Positions 49,684 to 58,432 of a stretch of DNA of 64,000 bases are shown in pieces. The position numbers and the translations under genes are program-made. The notes under the pieces are model-generated. The model did no database searches. It was not told the origin of the DNA and saw nothing but the letters and a program-made list of their open reading frames with translations. Every line of letters starts with the position of its first letter. Position 1 is the stretch's first letter. This DNA is from Haloprofundus marisrubri (GTDB taxonomy: Archaea > Halobacteriota > Halobacteria > Halobacteriales > Haloferacaceae): assembly GCF_001469955.1 (NCBI RefSeq), contig NZ_LOPU01000018.1, positions 498,001 to 562,000 on the forward strand, in the 5' to 3' direction.

Positions 49684-50856
49684 ATGGACAAACTACGGAT
49701 TCCACGAGACGAACACGAACGGCGGCGGACGAACATCCTCGAACGGGCACAGGCGGACGGCTACGACGGCGTCGTCCTCTTCGGCGCGTTGAACATCCAC
49801 TACATCAGCGGGATGTACCATCTCCCGACCGAGCGACCGAGCGTTCTCGGTATCTCCGAGTCGGGGACCGAAATCGTCGTGCCGCGGTTGGAGAAAGAAC
49901 ACGCCGAACGCGAGGAGTTCCTCCACGAGGAGGTACACACTTACTTCGACTACCCGCAGGGGGAACCGATGCAACGCGTCGCGGAGATGTGTGAGTCGCT
50001 CGGCCTTTCAGAGGGGGCTATCGCCGCCGACAACGACGGCAGTCCCGGTCGCAACGGCTACACCGGCCCGGCGCTGTCGTCGGTCGTCGACACCGAGGTA
50101 GGCCTCGAAGACTACGTCACCGACATGCGAGAGGTAAAAAGCGACGCCGAAATCGACCTCATCCGCGAGGCGAGCGTCTGGGCGAACCTCGGTCACAGAC
50201 TCCTCCAGGAGAAAATCGAGGTCGGTCGTCGCCCCGTCACCATCAGCGCCGAAGTCGCCGCCGAAGGCTCGAAGATGATGCTCGACACGCTGGGTGACCG
50301 CTACGAGATGATGGACTGGGCGAACCCGATGATGTGCAAGTTCACCACCGGCGAGGTAAGCGCGCTTCCACACAGCGTCGACCAGACGAACCGAATCGAG
50401 GAGGGCGACACCATCGTCACCATCGTCAAACCGCACGTCGGCGGCTACACGACGGAACTGGAACGGACGATGTTCGTCGGCGAACCCACGGACGAACAGC
50501 GCGACTACTACGCCATCATGAAAGAGTCGCAAGATATTGCCATCGACACCATCGGCCCGGGTGTCGAGTACGCCGCCGTCGAAGACGCCGTCGTCTCCTA
50601 CTACGAAGAACAGGGCGTCGACCACCTCACCCAACACCACATCGGCCACAACATCGGCATGGAGGGCCACGAACGGCCGTTCCTCGACGTGGCGTACGAC
50701 GGCGAGATTCGACCGGGCGAACTGTACACGGTCGAACCCGGTTTCTACGTCGACGGCGTCGGCGGGTTCCGCAACTCCGATACGGTTCTCGTCACCGAAG
50801 ACGGAACGGAGTCGTTGACGTACTACCCGCGAGACATCGACTCGCTCGTGGTCTGA
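49684..50856 (+). CDS. M24-family (pita-bread) hydrolase, metal ligands degenerate
   Basis: 390 residues: N-terminal creatinase/prolidase domain (residues 1-150), C-terminal pita-bread domain. Alignment by eye to the intact M24 at 53252 shows the two Asp ligands replaced by Ile247 and Glu258 (GGYTTELERT), His322 and Glu351 kept, and the last Glu replaced by Ser365 (RNSDT). Creatinase-type, metal-independent members have this GYxTxLERT context, so this may cleave a C-N bond of a small solute instead of Xaa-Pro peptides. First gene of the operon facing the ABC importer. Confidence 0.85.
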   Translation: MDKLRIPRDEHERRRTNILERAQADGYDGVVLFGALNIHYISGMYHLPTERPSVLGISESGTEIVVPRLEKEHAEREEFLHEEVHTYFDYPQGEPMQRVAEMCESLGLSEGAIAADNDGSPGRNGYTGPALSSVVDTEVGLEDYVTDMREVKSDAEIDLIREASVWANLGHRLLQEKIEVGRRPVTISAEVAAEGSKMMLDTLGDRYEMMDWANPMMCKFTTGEVSALPHSVDQTNRIEEGDTIVTIVKPHVGGYTTELERTMFVGEPTDEQRDYYAIMKESQDIAIDTIGPGVEYAAVEDAVVSYYEEQGVDHLTQHHIGHNIGMEGHERPFLDVAYDGEIRPGELYTVEPGFYVDGVGGFRNSDTVLVTEDGTESLTYYPRDIDSLVV

Positions 50857-50857
50857 G

Positions 50858-52024
50858 ATGCAGGCACTCACTCCTGCCCCCGAGAGCCAGTTCGTCGACG
50901 ACGACCGACTCGAACGGATTCGGACGGCGCTGAAAGCCCACGATGCCGACGGCTTTCTCGCGTTCGCCCCGCAGAACTCCTACTACCTCACCGGCACCTA
51001 CGCCGGGATGTACTCGCGGGCGGTCGTCGGCCTCGTCACCGAGGAGACGAGCGTCTTCGTCGGCCCGTACATCGAACGCCGGAAAGCCCAGCGGACGGCG
51101 TGGACCGACGAGGTACGCGTCTACGAGGACACCGACGACCCCTACGCCGTCGTCGCCGAGGCCATCGACCGGACGGAGGCGACGACACTCGGCATCGACC
51201 GTGGCGTTGCTCGCCCCGAGTGGGTAGACGGCGTCGACTCTCAGACCGAGGCGACGCTCGTCGACGCGACAGAGCAGTTGCGGACGCTGCGAATCACGAA
51301 GACGCCGTGGGAGGTGTCGATGATGCGGCGGGCGTCGGACCTCGCGGCCGCCGAGATGGAGGCGTATCTCGACGGCACCCGGTCGGGTCGTCCCGAACTG
51401 GACGTGCTTCGAGAGATGCAGTCGGCGGCGTACGACACGTATCTCGACCGGTATCCGGAGTACGACATCGGGACCGCGAACGAACTCGGTCAGTACGGCT
51501 TTGCGAGCGTGCTCGCGGGTGACCACGCTCTCGAATCACACAGCATCTCCTCGGCGCGCGAAATCCGCGACGGCGACAGCGTCGTCGGCATCGCGCTCCC
51601 CTCGGTGCAGGGGTACATCTGCGAGGAGGAGCGCACGATTCTCGTCGGCGACGTGGACGACGATATCACCGAAGCGATGGAGACGCTGATCGAAGTCAGA
51701 AACGGGACGATGGAGCGTCTCGGCCCGGGCGAACCGACCGACGAAATCGACGCGTGGACCGCGGGACAGTTGCGCGACGCGGGATACGCGTCCAACCTCG
51801 TCCACCGCACCGGCCACGGCGAAGGGGTGACCATCCACGAAGCGCCCGCGATGAACGAGCGGGTTCCGGGAGAACTCCGACCCGGGATGGTCATCAGCGT
51901 CGAACCGGGTATCTACTTCCCCGACCGAGGAATCGGTCTCCGTCACTCCGACACGTTCGTCGTCACCGAAGACGGGGCCGAGCGCCTGACTCACTCCGAA
52001 GACGGCGTGATTCGACGTGCCTGA
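50858..52024 (+). CDS. M24-family hydrolase, second copy, metal ligands degenerate
   Basis: 388 residues, start one base after the previous stop. Same two-domain layout. The ligand positions read Ile and Glu in IALPSVQGYICEEERT, His in HRTGHGEGVTIHE and Glu in VEPGIYFP, and Ser in GLRHSDTF, the same pattern as its neighbour although the two are clearly different proteins. The pair could act as a heteromer or on successive substrates. Overlaps the amidohydrolase gene by eight bases. Confidence 0.85.
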   Translation: MQALTPAPESQFVDDDRLERIRTALKAHDADGFLAFAPQNSYYLTGTYAGMYSRAVVGLVTEETSVFVGPYIERRKAQRTAWTDEVRVYEDTDDPYAVVAEAIDRTEATTLGIDRGVARPEWVDGVDSQTEATLVDATEQLRTLRITKTPWEVSMMRRASDLAAAEMEAYLDGTRSGRPELDVLREMQSAAYDTYLDRYPEYDIGTANELGQYGFASVLAGDHALESHSISSAREIRDGDSVVGIALPSVQGYICEEERTILVGDVDDDITEAMETLIEVRNGTMERLGPGEPTDEIDAWTAGQLRDAGYASNLVHRTGHGEGVTIHEAPAMNERVPGELRPGMVISVEPGIYFPDRGIGLRHSDTFVVTEDGAERLTHSEDGVIRRA

Positions 52025-53210
52025 AGGGAGAAACCGAGGGGCCAAAAAGTTCGACCTGTTGCTCCACGGTGACCTCTGGGACGCCGAACACGGGCGTCGG
52101 AGCGACCGCTGGGTCGGCGTCGCCGACGGCGACATCGTCACCATCTCGACCGACCGGCCGGGCGACGCGGCCGTGGTCTACGAGGCGGCACTGTTCACCC
52201 CGGGCCTCGTCGACATGCACGTCCACCTGGTGTGGGACGGCAGCGACGACCCGGTTGCGACGCTTCACACCGAGTCCGAACAGGACCTCGTCGTTCGCGC
52301 CGTCGAGACGGCCCGCGCCCAGTTGGCGGGCGGCGTGACGACGGTCCGGGACGTGGGGAGCGTCGACGACGTCGCCATCACCGTCGCTCGCGCCATCCGA
52401 GCGGGGCGGATTCCCGGCCCACGCGTGCTCGCCAGTGGCCGAACCGTCATCATCACGGACGGCCACGACCCGTTCTGGGGCCGCGAGAGCGACGGTCCCG
52501 ACGAGTGCAGGCGGGCGGTGCGCGAACTCCGCGGGGCCGGCGCGGACCTCATCAAAGTGAGCGCCACCGGCGGCGTCTACGGACAGGCCGTCGGCGAGGA
52601 CCCCGGCGTCGCCGAACTCTCACGCGCGGAACTGGACGCCATCGTCGACGAGGCCCACCGGTTCGGACTTCCGGTGGCGGCACACGCCGTCGGAACCGAG
52701 GGTATCAGAAACGCCGTCGAAGCCGGCGTCGACACCATCGAACACGGGAATCTGATGGACGACGCGACGCTCGGTTCACTCGTCGACGCCGGCCTCGCGT
52801 ACGACCCGACGCTGTTCGTCTACCGCGAAATCGCCACCTCCGACGACGTCCCGCCGTACGCCAGAGCGAACGCCGAAGGCGTCGCCGAGCGACACTGGGA
52901 GGTGTTCGAGGCGGCACTCGCCGCCGACGCTCGTGTCATCGCCGGGAGCGACGCCGGGTCACCGGGGACGCCGCATCCGAGTCTTCACCGCGAACTCGGC
53001 TGTCTCGTCGACGGCGGGATGACCGAATCCGAAGCGTTGACCGCGGCGACGCTGACGGCGGCGACCGAACTCGGCGTGCCGGAACTCGGCGTCGTCGAAG
53101 ACGGGACGTCCGCCGACGTAGTCGGCTTCGCGGCCGACCCGCTGGCGGATATCACTGAAACGGGCCGGCCTTCGGTCGTGGTCAAAGACGGTGCAGTCGT
53201 GCCGCGCTGA
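52017..53210 (+). CDS. Amidohydrolase-superfamily enzyme
   Basis: 397 residues from GTG 52017. The binuclear-metal set is complete: H68-x-H70 (VDMHVHL), carbamylated Lys180 (LIKVSATGG), His223 (AAHAVG), His243 (IEHGN), Asp312 (AGSDAG). The family (COG1228 group) includes imidazolonepropionase and Xaa-Pro dipeptidases (prolidase). It hydrolyses amide or lactam bonds. Third gene of the operon that faces the ABC importer. A prolidase or lactamase role is inferred; no substrate motif decides it. Confidence 0.9.
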   Translation: MPEGRNRGAKKFDLLLHGDLWDAEHGRRSDRWVGVADGDIVTISTDRPGDAAVVYEAALFTPGLVDMHVHLVWDGSDDPVATLHTESEQDLVVRAVETARAQLAGGVTTVRDVGSVDDVAITVARAIRAGRIPGPRVLASGRTVIITDGHDPFWGRESDGPDECRRAVRELRGAGADLIKVSATGGVYGQAVGEDPGVAELSRAELDAIVDEAHRFGLPVAAHAVGTEGIRNAVEAGVDTIEHGNLMDDATLGSLVDAGLAYDPTLFVYREIATSDDVPPYARANAEGVAERHWEVFEAALAADARVIAGSDAGSPGTPHPSLHRELGCLVDGGMTESEALTAATLTAATELGVPELGVVEDGTSADVVGFAADPLADITETGRPSVVVKDGAVVPR

Positions 53211-53251
53211 GCTAACTGCAAAAGACCCGACAGTGAGGGGGCCGCCGGCGT

Positions 53252-54364
53252 TCAGAGAACCCGAAGGTCTCGGGGCGTCTCGGTCAGAATCTCCGCGCCG
53301 TCTTCGGTCAGCAACACGTCGTCTTCGACTCTGACGCCCCCGACGCCGTCGACGTAGACGCCCGGTTCCACGGTGAACGCGTTGCCGACGTCGAGCGTCG
53401 CGTCGTTGCCTTCGACGAGATACGGTGGTTCGTGACCTTCCAACCCCAGACCGTGGCCGAGTCGGTGCGGGAAGTAGTCGCCGTATCCGGCGTCGTCGAT
53501 GATATCTCGCGACGCGCGGTCGAGTTCCTGATACTCGACGCCCTCGGCGACTGCCTCACGACCCGCACGGGCGGCCTCCTGCACGACGTCGTAGATGTCG
53601 CGGCACTCTTCTCCGGGTTCGCCGACGGCGACGGTCCGAGTGATGTCCGAGAAGTAGCCGTCGACGCGAACGCCGAAATCTATCATCACGAGGTCACCCT
53701 CTTCGATTTCGGTGTGTCCGGTGTTCGCGTGCGGGAACGCCGTTCGCTCGCCAACGGTGACGATACCGCCGCTGTAGGTGTCGGCGTCGCTGTCGATGAC
53801 ACGTTTTTCGATGGCGCGTTCGACGTCGCGCTCGCTCATGCCGACTTCGATGTCCTCGAACGTCTCTTGGAGCACGCGGTCGGTGATTCGTGCGGCTTTT
53901 CGCATCGACTCGCGTTCGGCCTCGTCTTTCCGCGCACGGAGCGCCGCCACGGCGGATTCGAGGTCGTGAATCGACGCCGGGTCGTGGTAGTCGGTGAGGA
54001 GGCTGTACTCCAACACGCGCGTCGACCGGAACTCGACGGCGGCCTCGCCGGACAGTCCTCTCTCTTCGGCGAGGCGGTCGAACGCCTCACTCGCCGCCTG
54101 TGTCGGGTCCGTCGCGTCGCCGTAGGTGTAAAAGGGCACGTCGTCGCCGAGTGCATCGGCGACGCGGTCGGTCTCCAGTTTCGGAAGTACGGCCGCCGGC
54201 CCGTCCGTTCGCGAGAGGACCAACAACGTCGGGCGCTCGCTCTGGTGCATCGATAGCCCCGAGAGGTAGCGAAGCGTCTCGCTGGGGGCGACGTACACCG
54301 TCTCGACCGATTCGGGGAGTTCATCGAACAGCGCCGACCGACGGCTTTCGTGTCTATCTGTCAT
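53252..54364 (-). CDS. Xaa-Pro peptidase, M24 family, intact metal site
   Basis: 370 residues. All five M24 ligands are present: Asp229 and Asp240 (IDFGVRVDGYFSDITRT), His304 (HRLGHGLGLEGHE), Glu333 (VEPGVY), Glu347 (VRVEDDV). It should be a two-metal aminopeptidase P or prolidase. It converges with the amidohydrolase gene (41 bp between stops). The contrast with the two altered M24 proteins upstream is direct evidence that those have changed chemistry. Confidence 0.92.
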   Translation of the reverse strand: MTDRHESRRSALFDELPESVETVYVAPSETLRYLSGLSMHQSERPTLLVLSRTDGPAAVLPKLETDRVADALGDDVPFYTYGDATDPTQAASEAFDRLAEERGLSGEAAVEFRSTRVLEYSLLTDYHDPASIHDLESAVAALRARKDEAERESMRKAARITDRVLQETFEDIEVGMSERDVERAIEKRVIDSDADTYSGGIVTVGERTAFPHANTGHTEIEEGDLVMIDFGVRVDGYFSDITRTVAVGEPGEECRDIYDVVQEAARAGREAVAEGVEYQELDRASRDIIDDAGYGDYFPHRLGHGLGLEGHEPPYLVEGNDATLDVGNAFTVEPGVYVDGVGGVRVEDDVLLTEDGAEILTETPRDLRVL

Positions 54365-54415
54365 GCGTGAGCGAGGCGCACGACACCTACTAAGTGTATG
54401 GCTCCCGGCGGTCGA

Positions 54416-54733
54416 CTACGGATTTTCGTCCGTGACCTCGACGACGACGGCGTCGTCGACGTACTCCTCGTCGCCGTCCTTTCGGAGTTGGACCGTCACA
54501 CCGGGGATTTCCTCGTCTGGTTCTTCGACGTCGCGCGGGACCGAAACGGCGGTCACCTCCTCGAAGGTGAGCGCACGTCGCAGTATCTCCCGGTCGCCGT
54601 ACTCGACGGACTCCCAGTCGTCGGTCGACTCCAACTGCTCGCCGAAGTACGACTCGGCGTCGGTGTCGCTCGTCTCGCCGCCGACTCGCTCGTTCGCGTC
54701 CGATTCGCGGTACTGATGCAGGTAGACCAGCAT
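54416..54733 (-). CDS. Small acidic hypothetical protein
   Basis: 105 residues from ATG 54733 (the open frame goes to 54808 without a better start). LVYLHQYRESDANERVGG, a glutamate/aspartate-rich core, then EEYVDDAVVVEVTDENP. No recognised domain; cytosolic. It precedes the divergent FAH-family gene by 109 bp. Confidence 0.6.
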   Translation of the reverse strand: MLVYLHQYRESDANERVGGETSDTDAESYFGEQLESTDDWESVEYGDREILRRALTFEEVTAVSVPRDVEEPDEEIPGVTVQLRKDGDEEYVDDAVVVEVTDENP

Positions 54734-54842
54734 ACGAGAGTCGTCAACGAGCAGCACGATAGTCACTGGGGCGGAATCAGTGCTCGACGGCCTGTGTCGC
54801 CGCCTCACAAAGAACTAAGCGCTACGCTACACAGCCTCAACC

Positions 54843-55574
54843 ATGCATCACGTCCGATTTCGAGACCCTGCAGGGGCAGTCCGAACCGGCGAGTGGCACG
54901 ACGACGCGATAACGTTCGGCGGCGAACACTACGCGCACGAGGACGTCGAGATTCTCCCGCCATCTGAGCCGTCGAAAATCGTCTGCATCGGCCGCAACTA
55001 CGCCGACCACGCGGCCGAACACGGCGCGGACGTCCCCGACCGACCGATGCTGTTTCTGAAAGGACCGAACACCCTCGCCGGCCACGGCGACACGGTGACG
55101 CTGCCGTCCGGAAAAGACCGACTCGACTGGGAGGCCGAAATCGGCGTCGTCATCTCCGAGCAGTGCCGCAACGTCGCCGCCGAGGACGCGATGGACGTCG
55201 TCGCCGGTTTCACCTGCTTCAACGATATCTCGAACCGCGACGACCAGCGGGAAGAGCAGAACTGGGTTCGCGGCAAGGCGTTCGACGGCAGCGCACCGAT
55301 GGGGCCGGTGCTCGCCGACCCAGAACACGTCCCCGAAGACGCCCGCGTGACGCTGCGCGTCAACGGCGAGACGAAGCAAGACGGCAGTCGAGACCAGATG
55401 GTGTTCAACGTCCCGACGCTCATCGAGGAGATAACGACGTACCTGACGCTCGAACCCGGCGACGTCATCGCTACTGGCACGCCGGAAGGCGTCGGGCCGC
55501 TCTCGGACGGCGACCACGTCGAAGTCGAAGTCGAGGGCGTCGGCACGCTCGAACACAGCGTCCGAATCCCCTAA
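54843..55574 (+). CDS. Fumarylacetoacetate hydrolase (FAH) family protein
   Basis: 243 residues. The metal site is E97, E99 (DWEAEIGVVI) and D128 (CFNDISNRD); IVCIGRNYADHAAEHG and FLKGPNTLAG precede it, and DVIATGTPEGVGP ends the fold. The family hydrolyses or decarboxylates beta-diketo acids such as oxaloacetate, acylpyruvates or homoprotocatechuate intermediates. Single gene; the substrate cannot be told. Confidence 0.92.
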   Translation: MHHVRFRDPAGAVRTGEWHDDAITFGGEHYAHEDVEILPPSEPSKIVCIGRNYADHAAEHGADVPDRPMLFLKGPNTLAGHGDTVTLPSGKDRLDWEAEIGVVISEQCRNVAAEDAMDVVAGFTCFNDISNRDDQREEQNWVRGKAFDGSAPMGPVLADPEHVPEDARVTLRVNGETKQDGSRDQMVFNVPTLIEEITTYLTLEPGDVIATGTPEGVGPLSDGDHVEVEVEGVGTLEHSVRIP

Positions 55575-55795
55575 TTGGCGAACAGACAGCACAGCCGAGT
55601 TCCGCTTTTTCGTGAGGGGCGCACCGTACACCCGCCTCGACCCCGTCACGGCGTGGTTCAGTTCACAGGGACCGCTGGTCCCGTTCTCGCGTATAAACGT
55701 CCGGTCGCCCCCTTTTGCCAGAAGTAACACTCTGTGGTTTCCTTTTTCTCTATTGAAACCAAATCTACTTTCGTGCGGTGGCCGAACGTCGTCGC

Positions 55796-56758
55796 ATGGA
55801 CAGACGCCACTTTCTCGGCGCGGCCGTCGGCACGACGGCAGCACTCGGCGGCTGTGCGAGACGAGATAACGCCGCCGACAGGGCGTCTGTAACGGGCGAG
55901 GAAAGCGGTTCAGATACCGGAGCACTCACGCTCGCAACGGCGACGACGGCGTACGACACCGGACTGCTCGACGTCCTCCACGCCGCCTTCGAGCGCCGGT
56001 TCGGCACACGAGTACGGACGCTCGTGAAAGGGACCGGCGCGGCGCTCGAAACGGCGCGGACGGGCGACGCCGACGTGGTACTCGTCCACGCTCGCAGTGC
56101 CGAGGACGCGTTCATCCGCGAGGGTCACGGCGTCAACCGCCGCGACTTGATGTACAACGACTTTCTGGTCGTCGGTCCCGAAGACGACCCGGCCGGAGTC
56201 GCCGACGCCGACGGTCCGCTGGAGGCGCTTCGACGCATCGCCGATTCGGAAGCGCTGTTTCTCTCTCGCGGCGACGACTCGGGAACGCACCAGCGAGAAC
56301 GGCAGTTGTGGGACGCCGCAGCAGTCGAGCCCGGCGGGTCGTGGTATCAGGCGACTGGCGACGGAATGGCAGCGACGCTGCGACAGGCCGGTCAACGCGG
56401 TGCGTACGCGCTCTCGGACCGCGGAACCTACCGCGTCACCGCCGGGGAGACCGGCCTCGTCGTCCACCTCGCCGGTCCGCTCTCCGGAGGGTCCGAGCGA
56501 CTCAGAAACGACTACGGCGTCGTCCTCACCAACCCCGCGCGCCACGACGTGAACTACGAGTTGGCGACGGCGTACCTCGGATTTCTCACCGGGTCGGAGG
56601 GGCAGAAGTTGATTCAGCGGCATACAGCCGACGACGAGCGACTGTTCGTTCCCAACGCGCTCTCGGCGACACCCCGGTTCGAACAGTACGTACCGACTCG
56701 GTGGGCCAGCGGGAACGACGAAGACGACGTCCGTGAACACGAGCACGCGAGCCGTTGA
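55796..56758 (+). CDS. tupA: Tungstate-type (TupA) solute-binding lipoprotein
   Basis: 320 residues from ATG 55796. Tat signal RRHFLGAAVG and lipobox LGGC give a lipid-anchored binding protein. TATTAYDTGLLDVLHAAFERRFG, GTGAALETARTGDADVVLVHA, DLMYNDFLVVGPEDDPAG, SRGDDSGTHQRE are typical of TupA, which binds tungstate (or molybdate) for a TupBC transporter. TupB and TupC are not present on either side (hflX follows at 57019), so the partner genes must lie elsewhere or are lost. An upstream GTG at 55778 is less likely. Confidence 0.85.
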   Translation: MDRRHFLGAAVGTTAALGGCARRDNAADRASVTGEESGSDTGALTLATATTAYDTGLLDVLHAAFERRFGTRVRTLVKGTGAALETARTGDADVVLVHARSAEDAFIREGHGVNRRDLMYNDFLVVGPEDDPAGVADADGPLEALRRIADSEALFLSRGDDSGTHQRERQLWDAAAVEPGGSWYQATGDGMAATLRQAGQRGAYALSDRGTYRVTAGETGLVVHLAGPLSGGSERLRNDYGVVLTNPARHDVNYELATAYLGFLTGSEGQKLIQRHTADDERLFVPNALSATPRFEQYVPTRWASGNDEDDVREHEHASR

Positions 56759-57018
56759 CACACCCGGGGAACGCTTTTCACCCGAGACGACACAGTCGGA
56801 GGTAGACCGATGGAGACCCTTTCTTTCCCCCGCTGACCGGGACTCGTCGACGAAGCAGTCTCTCGACTGCACAGTCCCGGCAGTACGTGACGGCGCACAG
56901 CGCGCCGTGCACAGATTTCTGAGCGTCGCGTGACTCTTGTCACGCCGTCGTTCGCCGGGTTTTCGGGGTAGTTTCGTCGTACTTCGGGAGGGCCGGCGGG
57001 CGGCCCCGTAGAACCCGA

Positions 57019-58341
57019 ATGCAACAGCGAACATCCGACAACGACCAGTCAGCTATCGTCGCAAAACGAACCGAACCGAGCGAAGCAGCCGGCAAAACCG
57101 CCGAAATAGAAGCGCTCGCCGACGCCGCCGGCTACGACGTCGTCGAGACGGTGACCCAAACCCGACACGAAGACGCCACCTACCAGTTCGGTCGCGGCAA
57201 GGCCGAGGCGTTGGGTCGACGACTCGCCGAGAGCGACATCGACACCATCGTCTTCGACAACCCCCTCTCGCCGCAGCAGGCGTACTCGCTCGGCGAACTG
57301 TTGCCTGATAGCGTCGCCATCGTCGACCGCTATCGACTCATCCTCGACATCTTCGCCGAACAGGCGGGAACGACCGAGGCGCAGTTACAGGTTCGTCTCG
57401 CCGAACTCAGATACGAACTCCCGCGCGTGAAAATGGAGATTCGACTGGAGACAGAGGCCGCAAACGAGCGTCGCACCCGCGGCGGAATGGACGAGAAGGA
57501 ACACCGCCGCGTGCTCGACCTCCGCGAGCGAATCCAGCGAGTCGAAGCGAAACTCGACGGCGTCGACACCGTCGGCGCGGACCGCCGACGCAACCACCGT
57601 GCCGCCGGACGCGACATCGTCGCGCTCGCGGGCTACACGAATGCGGGCAAATCCACGCTCCTGCAGCGACTTGCGGCCGACCTCGAACTCGGCGACAACG
57701 ACGCCCGTCACGCCGACGAGTCCGAAACCGCAGCGGCCGAAGACTGCCTGTTCAAGACGCTCGATACCACGACTCGCCGGGGCGAACTCGACGGCCGCGA
57801 GGTGCTTCTGACCGACACGGTCGGGTTCGTCCGCGACCTCCCACACTGGTTGGTCGAGTCGTTCGAATCCACGCTCTCGGTGTCGCACCGCGCCGACGTG
57901 GTAGTACTCGTCGTCGACGCGAGCGACGCTCCCGACGAGGTGGATGCGAAACTCGATGCCTCACTGGACACGCTCGACGATGCAGACGGCGTGATTCTCC
58001 CGGTGTTGAACAAGGTCGACCGTCTCTCCGCGGACGAGTTGACTGCGCGCCGGCGACTCGTCGAAGACAGGGTTTCAGAAGTCGATGCTGCGACCGACCC
58101 GGTCGCTGTCAGCGCCACCGACGCGACGAACCTCGACCGTCTCCGCTCGGCGATTCGCCGCGAACTGCCGACTGAGTGTCTCTCGCTGGTGCTGCCGAAC
58201 ACCGGCAAGACACAGGCGTTCGTCTCGTGGGCACACGACCACGGCCGGGTTCCGGACATCGACTACGACGCGGAGAGCGTCACACTCACGTTCGAGGGCC
58301 GGCCGGAACTCGTCGAGCGGGCGGAAGCGAGAGTCGACTAA
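57019..58341 (+). CDS. hflX: GTPase HflX
   Basis: 440 residues: N-terminal HflX domain with FGRGKAEALGRRLAESDIDTIVFDNPLSP and the conserved VKMEIRLETEAANERRTRGGMDEKE; a coiled-coil linker; the G domain with GYTNAGKSTLLQRL (G1), LDTTTR (G2), LTDTVGFVRDLP (G3) and VLNKVD (G4); a C-terminal extension. HflX binds the large ribosomal subunit and splits stalled ribosomes after stress. Start at ATG 57019. The gap of 260 bp after tupA holds no credible gene. Confidence 0.93.
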   Translation: MQQRTSDNDQSAIVAKRTEPSEAAGKTAEIEALADAAGYDVVETVTQTRHEDATYQFGRGKAEALGRRLAESDIDTIVFDNPLSPQQAYSLGELLPDSVAIVDRYRLILDIFAEQAGTTEAQLQVRLAELRYELPRVKMEIRLETEAANERRTRGGMDEKEHRRVLDLRERIQRVEAKLDGVDTVGADRRRNHRAAGRDIVALAGYTNAGKSTLLQRLAADLELGDNDARHADESETAAAEDCLFKTLDTTTRRGELDGREVLLTDTVGFVRDLPHWLVESFESTLSVSHRADVVVLVVDASDAPDEVDAKLDASLDTLDDADGVILPVLNKVDRLSADELTARRRLVEDRVSEVDAATDPVAVSATDATNLDRLRSAIRRELPTECLSLVLPNTGKTQAFVSWAHDHGRVPDIDYDAESVTLTFEGRPELVERAEARVD

Positions 58342-58402
58342 CTCGGCGAGTAACGCTCCCGGCGACGACGTGCGAACCCGTCTCTCGTCCGGTGTAAGCA
58401 CC

Positions 58403-58408
58403 CTTAAG
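58403..58408 (+). promoter_or_regulatory. TATA-like box of hisC operon
   Basis: cttaag lies 25-30 bp ahead of the hisC ATG at 58433, as expected for a leaderless transcript. Confidence 0.45.
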
Positions 58409-58432
58409 ACCCGCCACAAACACGTACCGAAC

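Noticed and set aside
49684-52024. Direct assignment of the two M24 genes as Xaa-Pro peptidases
   Set aside because: Three of five metal ligands are missing in both, so standard metallopeptidase activity is not supported.
56733-56933. 66-residue frame downstream of tupA
   Set aside because: Overlaps the tupA end, no promoter or ribosome-binding site, codon pattern not coding-like.
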